From NCBI RefSeq assembly GCF_013426205.1, contig NC_089422.1, positions 2,728,001-2,792,000 on the forward strand: 64,000 nucleotides of DNA. The letters are read 5' to 3'. Positions 1-10,133 of the stretch are shown piece by piece. The notes under the pieces are model-generated. The model made no database searches, was not told where the DNA came from, and was given only the letters and a program-made list of their open reading frames with translations. The translations under genes were made by a program, and so were the position numbers. The DNA is from Metarhizium brunneum. Lineage: Eukaryota; Ascomycota; Sordariomycetes; Hypocreales; Clavicipitaceae. Every line of letters starts with the position of its first letter. Positions within the stretch are counted from its first letter, which is position 1.

Positions 1-1
1 G

Positions 2-397
2 GCTTGTCGTTTGGCTAACATACATGACACCATAATGGCACTCCCGGACGGATACAACACTGAGTGTGGTCCTAATGGATCGCGTTTGTCTGGGGGCCAG
101 CGACAGCGGCTAGCCATTGCTCGAGCTTTGGTACGAAAACCTCAGCTTCTCCTTCTTGATGAAAGTACAAGTGCACTCGACGCTGAGAGCGAAAAGGCAT
201 TACAGGAAGGCCTGGAACGAGCCGCTAGAGGCATCACGGTCATTGCCATCACTCATCGCCTGCGCACCGTTCGCAAAGCCGATGTCATTTTTGTTGTTGA
301 AGGAGGAACAATTGTAGAGAAGGGTCGTCACGAGGAGCTCGTGGAAAAAAGTGAAACATATAGAATTAACGCATTGCAGCAGATGCTTGGGTCATAA
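2..397 (+). CDS. ABC transporter, C-terminal nucleotide-binding domain (partial, 5' end off window)
   Basis: The reading frame is open from the window edge to a TAA at 395-397, so this is the last ~131 residues of a larger gene. Visible ABC ATPase landmarks in order are the approach motif (NIHDTIMALPDGYNT), the signature LSGGQRQR, the Walker B with catalytic Glu (LLLLDES), the D-loop (SALD) and the switch His in ITHRL. The order and the ending shortly after a KGRHEEL-like motif match the second NBD of full-length ABCB/MDR or Ste6-type exporters, which pump drugs, lipids or peptide pheromone across the plasma or vacuolar membrane. The Walker A and membrane domains lie outside the window, so substrate and exact subfamily cannot be told. 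No intron is visible in this part. Confidence 0.93.
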   Translation, partial: ACRLANIHDTIMALPDGYNTECGPNGSRLSGGQRQRLAIARALVRKPQLLLLDESTSALDAESEKALQEGLERAARGITVIAITHRLRTVRKADVIFVVEGGTIVEKGRHEELVEKSETYRINALQQMLGS

Positions 398-1855
398 GGA
401 AATGGGTATAGAATTAGAACTTCATCTCAGATAGAAACGCATACATATTTTAATTAGTCGCAGGAAGGCCGGTGCTAGGATGAAGGCGCCACTGAAATGA
501 CGTTTTGAAAGGTTATTCTCTATAGCGGCTTAAAATTTGACATGTTGCAGCAGTAGACAGCTTTTCGCAACGAGCCAAGAAGTGATGGCTGGCTACCGAT
601 GTTCTTTCTTTGTTGATGATGCTTGACGAGAAGTTGTACTATCCTCCGGAGGAGAATTCCTGTGCTCAAAGTAATAGCATGTAAAGAACTTGGAGCCCCT
701 CAGCATCTTTACTGATACATGATCTTCTTAAAGATGCCAGAAACGCGAAGGGGATTCTCCATGTGAGTGAAGCCATTGGATTAGTATGCCAAGTCTTTCT
801 TGGAGAAGGGTTGGGGACCTTCGGGTGCGTGTAGCACAAACAGGGAGTCATGTGGCATATTTATGGCACATGCAGTAGTATTTAAAAAGCATATCGGGTC
901 GAAGTTGAGGGCCAGTCATGATGGCTTGTGTCAAGTATCAAGTTATGCAAGTCATTTTCTTTCGAGAAACCAGACCCAAGTACCCAATTGCACGGTATGA
1001 GATTCTGCGTGTACGGAGTACACATCGGGTTAGTTCACGAGGCACCATTACAGCCAATCGGCCTTCAACTTGACACCCCTGACTGCAACCTCAAAATACT
1101 TCTTTCCGGATGAGTATGTATAACTGGACGTTGAGAAGATATTCTGGTTCATATGCACTGCCATGTCGTCGGAGCCAGCTGACATCAACTTTAGGTGGTG
1201 GCTTGAGACATTGAGACTTGCTAGACTTCCAAGGTTCGGCAAGTCGTTCCAGTGGAACAGGCACCAGGCCCCACATGTGTAAAAGACGAGACGTCATTGG
1301 ACAGTGCGCTCGCCATGCAGCGAGATGCCTCGTGCGTCTCAAGCTTTCACAAGTTCCATGTTCACACAGTACGGAGTGCCTAGGCCGGTACTTGCTTGGG
1401 CACTCTGCGCCAACACACAGCACCTGACGGCAGAGCCGCTGCAGGCACGTCCACACTTGGTGCAACCTCCAAGTGGCCTGCGGCAACTCTGACCTGCAGC
1501 TGAGGCCAATCAACCAGACTTCTCCACCACACATGTGCAAACTAATGAGCGACTGTGGATTACGACAGCGTGCGTGGACTTTCAATGCTAACAGGACCAG
1601 CATTTCGGCTCGGGCATCTCCAGACATCCAGAGTCATCCAAGTGTTCAATGTTGCTTCCGACGCCCCCCTTCGCCCTGGAGGAGCCATTGGACCTTGCGA
1701 GCTGCCACCGACTCGTGGTGTCGCGTGAACAAAGCGACCAGACCCTTTGCATTGAGTGTTGGATTCCCCTGGGCTGCACCTCTGCCTAGACTGATCTAAC
1801 CATCTTGTTCACCGGCTACTGCCCAGCTTGACCACACGGTCGACCTAAAGCTCCA
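398..1855. other. Intergenic; possible fragments of upstream coding exons
   Basis: No complete gene is seen. Several short frames at about 1,220-1,790 have a coding-like look, with Cys and codon-third-position GC, but none has a start, a splice pair and a recognisable product. An exact copy of the TACGGAGTA nonamer lies at 1012-1020. The segment could hold 5' exons of the SPX transporter gene (see the open frame at 1859-2194). Confidence 0.4.
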
Positions 1856-1858
1856 TAA

Positions 1859-2194
1859 TATCCTCCATGTGGCGCTAGTAGCGAAACCGCTCCGGTTACA
1901 TCTTCCACCATTCCAACTACATCTCGACCCGAGAATCCCTCCTCCGTTCCTGGCACAGGCCCCGCCACTCAGATCTTTGACAACATTTGCACCTCGACTG
2001 GCCAACGTGAAGGAGGAGGGAGTTCGCATCTAGACCCAGAGAGCCCTGTTGTACTGCTTCCTGGCGACGGGACCGACACATACGAGCTCGCCGACTACGG
2101 CGAGATCCAGGAAAGCAAAAAGGCACACGCCGTCGAGAAACGAAGGCAGGAGAAGCGAGACCGAAAGCGCCAGTGGATTGAAACACAGGACGAG
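1859..2194 (+). other. 112-codon stop-free frame fused in frame to the SPX transporter start
   Basis: After a TAA at 1856-1858 the frame stays open for 336 nt and runs without interruption into the conserved Met of the SPX domain at 2195. It has no ATG of its own. The second half reads as a strongly charged segment with codons rich in G/C at position three; around 2140-2190 it includes a basic run (EKRRQEKRDRKRQ). It may be an extra coding exon reached by splicing from upstream, or simply 5' leader. Family members normally begin at the Met at 2195, so the gene model given here starts there. Confidence 0.4.
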
Positions 2195-4977
2195 ATGAAG
2201 TTCTCTCATAGCATCCAGTTCAATGCTGTTCCGGACTGGAGCAGCCACTACATTGCCTACAGCAATCTGAAGAAGCTGTGAGTAAATGTTGCAAAGTTTA
2301 TCCATGTTCCCAGTCGTCTCCCACTCCTCTCATGACACAAACTCTCTGCTTACACCAAGTCTCTCCGTCATCCAGTATCTACCAGCTCGAGAAGAATGCC
2401 CACCAGTCACGAGCAGGCGGCGACTCAGAATCTCGGCCACTCATCTCCAGCGAAGAACCGACAGAGGTATTCAGCAGGGCGCTTGGCATCGAGCTCGAGA
2501 AAATATGTTCCTTTTACGTTGCCAAGGAAGGAGAGCTGTTGGATGAAGTCAACCAGCTGGTCCGAGACGTCATGGAGAGGCCATCATTAGAGAGTCCTGA
2601 CCTGCGGCGAATGTCACTTGGCGAGTACAACCGTCCTCATCTGCGACCATTGAGCTCTACTGGTCTAGCCTCAGACGACGACATGGACGACAGCGGAAGT
2701 GATGATGACGAGACGACTGGGTTGCACAAGCCGAAGAGTAGTAGTGGTCGGCGGAGGACTATTGCCAACATTGGCCAGCATCAGGTTGATTTGGCCGCGT
2801 CCTCGGAATTTACCCGCTCTGTACGGAGGCACAGTACCGTCGAGGACTTTGGTGATCAGTCAGTCATGTTTGCTTCAGGCTTATTCTCGTCCAGCATCAT
2901 GTTGAAGAAGCGCATCGTCAGCCTCTATGTACAGCTGTGTGAGCTCAAGTCGTACGCCCAACTGAACAAGACTGGTTTCAGCAAAGTCCTGAAAAAATTC
3001 GACAAGATACTCGACAAGGAACTCAAGGGGCCATTTATGAGGGCCAACGTTGACACAGCGTACCCCTTCAAGAATGAAACCAAGAAAATCATCGAAGAGA
3101 ATATTGAAAAGATGGAGGACGCTTACACTGAAGTTGTTACGGCTGGTGACCGAGAACTTGCTAAGAAGGACTTGCGGTCTCACCTGCGAGAACATGTCGT
3201 GTGGGAACGTAATACCGTGTGGAGAGACCTCATCGGTATTGAAAGGCGTGGCGAGGCGGCTAGATTTGGCCAATCTCTACTTGGCCAGGACCAGACCGCA
3301 GCGCATAAACGCCTTCAAGGTGACGATGAGGAGATCGCGGCAGCGAAACAATTCAGGACGCCTCTTGGTCGCCTCTCACTGCCTACTTGGCTAACTGACT
3401 CCTCCATGCTCACTTTGCTGGGCTGCCTGGGTGCTTTTGCAGCACTCCTTGCCATTCCCATTATGGATAAGCCTGAGGAACAAAACTGCCTGGCCATGTT
3501 GGTCTTTGTCAGTTTGCTATGGGCAACCGAAGTAAGTTATGCGCCAAGGAGCCAAATGCTCAGATCGTCACTAACGTCCTGCCTACTAGACTATTCCACT
3601 GTTCGTGACATCGCTTCTCATCCCTTTCTTATCCGTTGTGCTCCAAGTCGTTTGCGACGAAAATGGATCCAAGCGCAAACGTCTGGGTGCTAAACAGGCT
3701 ACGAACGCAATCTTTGCTGCAATGTGGAGTCCAGTCATCATGTTGCTTCTTGGTGGCTTCACACTTGCGGCTGCCCTCTCCAAGTGCAAGATAGATAAGC
3801 GTCTCGCAACACTCATCCTTAGCAAGGCCGGCACGCAGCCACGGACAGTACTGGTGGCAAATATGTTTGTTGCTGCCTTTGCGTCGATGCTGATTAGCAA
3901 TGTTGCTGCCCCCGTTTTGTGCTATTCCATCATCGAGGTATGTTTGCAAATGCGCATTTATAAAGGTCCTGGTTTGGGAATTCGACTAATCTGCGTCTCA
4001 GCCTATGTTGCGCACTCTACCGTCTGATTCAGACATGTCCAAGGCCGTCATAATTGGAATCGCCCTTGCCTCCAATATTGGCGGCATGCTGTCACCAATT
4101 GCATCGCCGCAGAATGTAGTTGCTATGGGCATTATGAAGCCGGAGCCGACGTGGTTGCAGTGGTTCTTCATCGTCATCCCTGTTGGTGCCGTCTCTATTT
4201 TTTTTATATGGATGCTATTGCTTGTGACATTCCAGCCAGGCAGGGGAACCGCCATTGCGCCAATTCGGCCGGTCAAGGAACGCTTCACTGGCGTCCAGTG
4301 GTTTGTAAGCGTCGTCACGATTGTCACCATCGCTTTGTGGTGTGCAAGTCATCAGATGGATCATATTTTTGGCGATATGGGTGTAATTGCCATTATCCCC
4401 ATTGTTCTTTTCTTCGGCATCGGAATCTTGACCAAGGAAGACTTCAACAACTTCCCCTGGACAATCATTATCCTGGCTGCAGGAGGCTTGTCCCTTGGCA
4501 AGGCTGTTCGATCATCCGGCTTACTCCATACCGTTGCAGAACTTGTTTCCAAAAATGTCGAGGGCATGAGTTTGTACGGCGTACTCGTCGTCTTTGCCTC
4601 ACTAATCTTGGTGATTGCGACTTTCATCAGCCACACTGTCGCAGCGCTGATCTTCTTGCCCCTGGTATTTGATGTCGGCATGTCGATGGATCAGCCTCAC
4701 CCCAACCTATTGGTTATGGGTGGTGTATTGATGTGCAGTGCAGCCATGGGACTTCCCACCAGCGGCTTCCCCAATATGAGTAAGTTTTTGCAGTACCATC
4801 TGGCTGTTGACCACGCGCTAATATGATGCAGCTGCTATTATGAAGGAGGATGCCACAGGGCAAAGATACCTCCGAGTCAGGCATTTTATCAGCAGAGGCA
4901 TTCCCAGCAGTATTATCACTCTCGCTGTTGTCATTACTCTTGGCTATGGCATTATGCAGGTTGCAGGATTGGATTAG
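2195..4977 (+). CDS. SPX-domain low-affinity phosphate transporter (Pho87/Pho90/Pho91 type)
   Basis: Five exons: 2195-2277, 2376-3531, 3590-3937, 4002-4779 and 4832-4977, giving 836 aa. The protein opens with the diagnostic SPX start (MKFSHSIQFNAVPDW, then NLKKLIYQLEK). The SPX domain spans roughly residues 1-290, with an acidic Ser/Asp-rich insert and the basic, helical LKKFDKILDKELKG segment that in this family binds inositol pyrophosphates. From about residue 410 it becomes a multi-pass membrane protein of the divalent anion:Na+ symporter fold, with SNIGGMLSPIASPQNVVAMG and PTSGFPN loops that resemble the two substrate-site hairpins of this family. Yeast relatives move phosphate at the plasma membrane (Pho87/90) or the vacuole (Pho91). 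I cannot tell which applies here. All introns have GT-AG ends, and the last two contain CTAAT-like branch sites. The frame is open upstream of the chosen ATG, so the N-terminus could be longer. Confidence 0.93.
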
Positions 4978-5502
4978 AAAGCGTTCTTGGGCATACTCTA
5001 TATGGATACTTGAGGGTTCAGCTAGCCGCGCATAGAATTGATAACGAAAATATATATGCAATATTGAGAAGACGGAAATTTTGAGCACGCTGTTTGATTA
5101 CCAGTTGATACATAGCCACATATACATACATTTTCCTTCGTCCGACATCGCTTAGAAGCCAACATCGACATTTGCACTGTGATGATGTGGAGACGAGGTG
5201 CCTTTGTGTACTGTGCGAGACCTCTCATTTCGCACTATACTTAGCGGCAAGCTGTATCTTCATTGACGTCGTCGGCGAGTTGGGGCAACGACACCTGACA
5301 TCCGGATCAAGACAACACGGCGTACACTGGAGTTTTGAGTGTCCCGCCACCGCCCTTCGTGCGCCCACCGTCGGTCCGAAATCTGCGAGCTCTTTGTGCA
5401 CAGTCTAGACCTGGTAGCTGCAGGCGATGCTGAAGCTGTCGAAGCTCTGATGCACGTCATTGTATTATAGCTTGCTAAGCTTCGAGCTGGCTCGCCGGCG
5501 CC
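4978..5502. other. Intergenic, 3' region of the transporter and leader of VPS39
   Basis: 525 bp between two genes on the same strand. I see no ORF with support, no RNA gene and no repeat here. Confidence 0.6.
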
Positions 5503-8500
5503 ATGCTCTCCGCGTTTACAGCTCGCCCGGTTATCGAGCTCCGGCAGCGAGACAAGTCAAAGATCGAGACTATTCTAGCATATGGTACAATTTCACAATA
5601 TTATAGGCGTCCCGCATGGGCCAAGGATTATAGGGACAGTACAGGCTAATATCTGTTCCAGGCGACCGTATCCTCGTCGGGCTCAACAGTGGCGCTCTTC
5701 GCGTCTACAGGCTGAACGATCCTTCCTCGCACCAACAAGGCGAATCGCCATCGGCCGTCGACCAGGGAGCCTCAAATACAAGTCCCTCACAGAATGGAGG
5801 TCCGCCAGTCTCACGGCCATCGGGCAAACCGACTGACTTGCTGCGTGAAGTAGAGAAGTTCTCGACACGCGCCATCGATCAGCTTGCAATCATCAAGGAA
5901 GCCAACATTATCATCTCCCTGTCGAATTACTACGTGTCGCTGCATGACTTGCAGAATTACGACCATATAGAAACCCTCAGCCGGACGAAAAATGCTTCGT
6001 GCTTTGCCGTGACATCAAATATTATCAAAGACAAAGACACGGGGATTCCGGAAATCATCAGCCGGTTGGCAGTGGCGGTGAAGCGAAGGCTCTTGTTGTG
6101 GAATTGGCATGAAAGTGAGCTTAGCGGGGATGTTGTGGAAATTGTCCTCTCCGAAGCGATTCGATCCATTACCTGGGCCAACGCGACAAAGCTAGTATGT
6201 GGAATGAATAGCGGTTATGTGGTGGTTGATGTCGTTACTCGGGAAATTGTCGATATTGTAAGCCCAGGTGCAGTTGGTATTAACGGCCAGGGGAGTCGAT
6301 TCGGAGCCGTGAGTACAGCTGGTATGGGCTACGTGGGCTTGGGAGGGTATACCCCGAAGCCTCTGGCCACAAAACTTTCGGAAGGCCAGATATTACTGGC
6401 AAAGGATGTTAATACCATGTTCGTCGATGATAGTGGCAAGCCGCTTGAAAAGCGACAAATACCGTGGACATCAACGCCGGAGACTATTGGGTATTCGTAC
6501 CCGTACATTTTGGCACTACAGCCTCCTGCCAAGGGCTCTTTGGAAGTTCGCAACCCAGATACATTATCATTGATGCAGACCGTATTCCTTCCTGGAGCTG
6601 CTCAACTTCATTTCCCTCCCTCAACAGTCAGTTTAGCGCACGCAGGTAAGGGCTTCCATATCTCTAGCGATCGATGCGTGTGGAAAATGGATGCTACCGA
6701 TTACGATTCCCAAGTTGCGGAACTCATCCAGAGTGGTAATTTCGACGAAGCGATTAGTGTTCTGAACATGCTGGAGGATGCACTGCTCAAGAACAAATTT
6801 GACACCTTGCGAGAGGTGAAAATGCTCAAGGCGGAAATGCTGTTTAAAAAGAGAAAGTTTCGCCAGGCAATGGATCTGATGAATGAGGACGACGTCCACG
6901 CACCCCCAGAAAGAGTTTTGCGGTTGTTTCCTCCCAAGATATCTGGGAACTTGTCACAATGGGAAGAAAGTCAACATGACGATGATGCAGATGGGGATGC
7001 AGCCAAGACCACTAATGGCGAAAGACCAGGCAGTCGCGAGGGCACTGGGGATTCTGCTGCGGCAGCAAATGTTGGGGGCTTTGCAAAGTTATTCTTGAGC
7101 GGCCATAAGAAGGCTGCTGCATCAGATGCAGTGTCAGTTCCCTCTAAGAAGGACGGAGCTGATGTGGAGGATACACACAGCGTCAAGGATGTACATGGCA
7201 CTGAAGACAAGCCTCTTGAGGGTAAGGACCTCAAGAATGCTGTCTTGGAACTTAACAGCTACTTGGCTGGTACCCGAGCCAGGCTTCAACGATACATCGA
7301 CCCAATTACAGGAAAGTTAAAAGACCAGGAAGATAAGAAACGGTCTATTGAGGAAGCGGCGGAGCGATTCCTGAGGACCACACAGACAGAATCAGAAAAA
7401 AAACTGGAAGAGGAACTCCGGAATACGTTCCGCTTGGTCGACACGACCCTTTTCAGAGCCTACATGTTCTCACAACCTTCGTTGGCGGGCTCGCTGTTCC
7501 GAATACCGAATTTCTGCGACCCAGAGGTGGTGAACGAAGCATTGCTGGAGCATAATAGATATACCGAACTGATTGACTTCTTCTACGGCAAGAAACTGCA
7601 CAAACAGGCTTTGGGTCTTCTCCATAGATTCGGGTCACCGATGAAGTCTGATGAAGCAGCACCGAGTTTGCATGGGCCGGATCGCACAATTCAGTATCTG
7701 AAAAACCTGCCACCCTCTGAGATGGATCTCATTGTTGAACATGCCGGGTGGGCACTTAAGAGCAACCCGACGTATGGCATGGAAATCTTCACTGGAGATA
7801 CAGAAAATGCGGAAACATTACCTCGCGACAGAGTAATGGTATTTCTTCGAACTGTTGATGCTCAGCTCGAGAGGCAGTATCTAGAGCACATCATCAATGA
7901 GTTGGACGACACAACGCACGACTTCCATAACCGGTTGGTGGAGCTGTATGTTAAGTCTCTTGGGGGGATGAAGAGAGGTGAGGAATGGGATGAGACTATG
8001 ACCAAGTTTGTAGCATTCCTTCGTGACTCTCGACAAGTATACAGCCTGACAAAGGCGCTGGGAATGATACCCAAAGATGGTAAGAAACAAACAGATTGTG
8101 CTGGTGTTGACATTGTCGAACTAGGATGATCACTAACAAATGGACAGATCCGTCATTTTATGAGGCGCAGGCCGTTATTCTGAGCAACATGGGTCAGCAC
8201 AGGAAATCATTGGAGATATATGTGTTCAAGATGAGAGACTATGCAAAGGCAGAAGAGTATGTATAGCCATTTGAAGTGGAGAAGGATTCCAGTCTCCTAA
8301 CCTGTACAGGTATTGCAACCGAGTGTATAAGTCACAAGATACGACACAATCATCCCCCCTCAACTCCAAGGATAATGCATCGATTGACACAGATGACTCC
8401 ACACAGTCGATCTACCACATACTATTATCTTTGTATCTCAAGCCGCCGTCGCCGCACGCAGTGCAACTGGAGCCGGCTTTGGATCTTCTATCAAAACACG

Positions 8501-8880
8501 GTTCTCGATTACCAGCCACATCGACTCTAAGCCTGATCCCCGATGATCTTCCTGTCAACTCCCTGGAATCCTACTTCCGCGGGCGCATACGGTCTGCGAA
8601 CAGCCTTGTCAACGAGTCTCGGATTGTTGCTGGCCTGCGAAAAGCTGAACAGATTGCTATTGCTGCACGCCTGAATATCGGCGACAGTGAAATCAATGGC
8701 CAGGGTGGGCGAAACCGGCATGTTACCATCACAGATGAGCGTCACTGTTTCGTTTGCCACAAGAAACTGGGTGGAGGGATGCGATTCGGCGGAAGTGTCG
8801 TGGCCGTCTTGCCGGATAATACCGTGGTGCACTATGGCTGTTTGAATAGGGCGTTGGGTCAAAAAAAAGCCGATGGTTGA
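5503..8880 (+). CDS. VPS39: Vam6/Vps39 HOPS tethering subunit (AvaB-like)
   Basis: Four exons: 5503-5584, 5662-8079, 8148-8256 and 8310-8880, giving 1,059 aa. The N-terminus (MLSAFTARPVIELRQRDKSK, then GDRILVGLNSGALRVY) starts a CNH/beta-propeller domain of about 300 residues. Helical clathrin-heavy-chain-like repeats follow (AELIQSGNFDEAISVLNML), then the Vps39-1 region (HNRYTELIDFFYGKKLHKQALGLL), and at the C-terminus the Vps39-2 domain with a Cys pair and later Cys (HCFVCHKK ... HYGCLN). In yeast this protein is the HOPS subunit that binds the Rab Ypt7 on vacuoles and drives vacuole and late-endosome fusion; in Aspergillus the orthologue is AvaB. A low-complexity acidic/Ala insert (about residues 440-530) is typical of filamentous fungi. 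The 5' leader is about 500 bp. Confidence 0.95.
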
Positions 8881-9128
8881 CGAAGTGCAAGCTGGGCTAG
8901 GGATTCGTCGCAACCCACACTCGGAGGCCACCGTTTTCGACCAAGTGGCGGGTTATGCGTAGCGACAAGGTGCTATTGTAGGAGCATTTGCATTGCGTGG
9001 TCATGATATCTGGTCCGTTGGTTTTTCTAGGGATACCCTGGGTCGCGACTTGTACTCTTTGTAGTCTTTTTTTTTATCCTTTTTTCTTTTCTCGGTAGAA
9101 GGTTGTCGACAATAGCATTCTTGCGCAC

Positions 9129-9443
9129 TCAGTCCTCCTCTTCCTGGACTTCCTCGCCATAGTTTTCTTCCTCCTTGTCCTCGTCAGCACCAAGCCTGGC
9201 GGCGATGGTTGCACCGGAAGCGGCCTCACGAGCCTTGTCTTCTTCCATTCGCGCCGTCAACTCCTTGTTGATTTGTTCTTGTGTATCGGTGACTGCCTTG
9301 CGGAGAGCCTCGAGGAAGTGTGTTTTGTCCTGTACAGAGGTAGATGGCGAGGTAGGAATGCTCTCGGTGATGGTGAAGTGCTCGTTTTCCGGCGACTTAT
9401 ATGACGCCGTGAGGCTGGTGGTGTCTTTGCTCTGCAATGCCAT
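9129..9443 (-). CDS. GON7: EKC/KEOPS complex subunit Gon7
   Basis: A single exon of 104 aa, the normal size for fungal Gon7. It has a variable N-terminus, a central helix (THFLEALRKAVTDTQEQINK, then ELTARMEEDKA) and an acidic tail (DEDKEEENYGEEVQEEED), the pattern of this fungus-specific subunit. In yeast Gon7 binds Pcc1/Kae1 in the KEOPS complex, which makes the N6-threonylcarbamoyl-adenosine modification of tRNA and has been linked to telomere maintenance. It is transcribed away from the HbrB gene. About 690 bp separates the two starts and probably carries both promoters. The call rests on the helix and tail pattern and length, because the family is poorly conserved. Confidence 0.8.
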   Translation of the reverse strand: MALQSKDTTSLTASYKSPENEHFTITESIPTSPSTSVQDKTHFLEALRKAVTDTQEQINKELTARMEEDKAREAASGATIAARLGADEDKEEENYGEEVQEEED

Positions 9444-10133
9444 GATTTTGGGAATAAATAGTACGACCGTGACACTCGCCGGATATGTCTTGTTTGTGGG
9501 TGGTATGTGACGACGATTCCGCAGACTTGGTGGTGGGAGCGGGTTGCACCGTGGAAGTGGGATGTTTTATTTTTTTTTACTTTTGATTTTTATTTGTTTT
9601 TTCCCGAGGTGGGCCAGCACGGCAATGGTTCACTGCAATACTCCGTACTTGCGTTGTTGTATGATGCTCTAGTGCGCGGGGTTGCAGTAAGCTGCCTGGC
9701 CGGGGTCCAGACTTCAGAGCGTCCTCTGGCGTCAATCCTGGCCTGCAACTCCACGGCCGATGCCTATCTCGATCCATCGTTTATCGAACTTGGCCGTACT
9801 CCTCCCCCCGTCCCTTGTGTTTCCTCCTCCTCTTCATTGACACCCACCATCCAAAACCTACCAATCCAACACCTACGACGCACATCTCAATACAACTCGA
9901 CAGGCAGATACTCTCTCAGTTTATTACCCTCGCAGCCGCCCTCTCCTCTGTTGATTCGTCCACGTCGGCCAAGCCAATCGGGCTGCCTCTTTGGTGCCTT
10001 GCGACATCACGCCCACCTTCTTATTGCAGGCCGATCCAAGACTTTGACGCATTATTGCTTCTGCCATGGACGTTTTGCTCTGAGTCAAAATGTAACAGAC
10101 CCACCCCACGCCTCACCCAGCACTACCGCGACA
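9444..10133. promoter_or_regulatory. Divergent intergenic region between GON7 and the HbrB gene
   Basis: 690 bp between two divergently transcribed starts. It contains a long T-rich tract at about 9,565-9,604, typical of fungal promoters and leaders, and a TACTCCGTA nonamer at 9639-9647. The HbrB reading frame is open upstream to 9507, but that stretch is low in coding character and is read here as leader. Confidence 0.5.
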
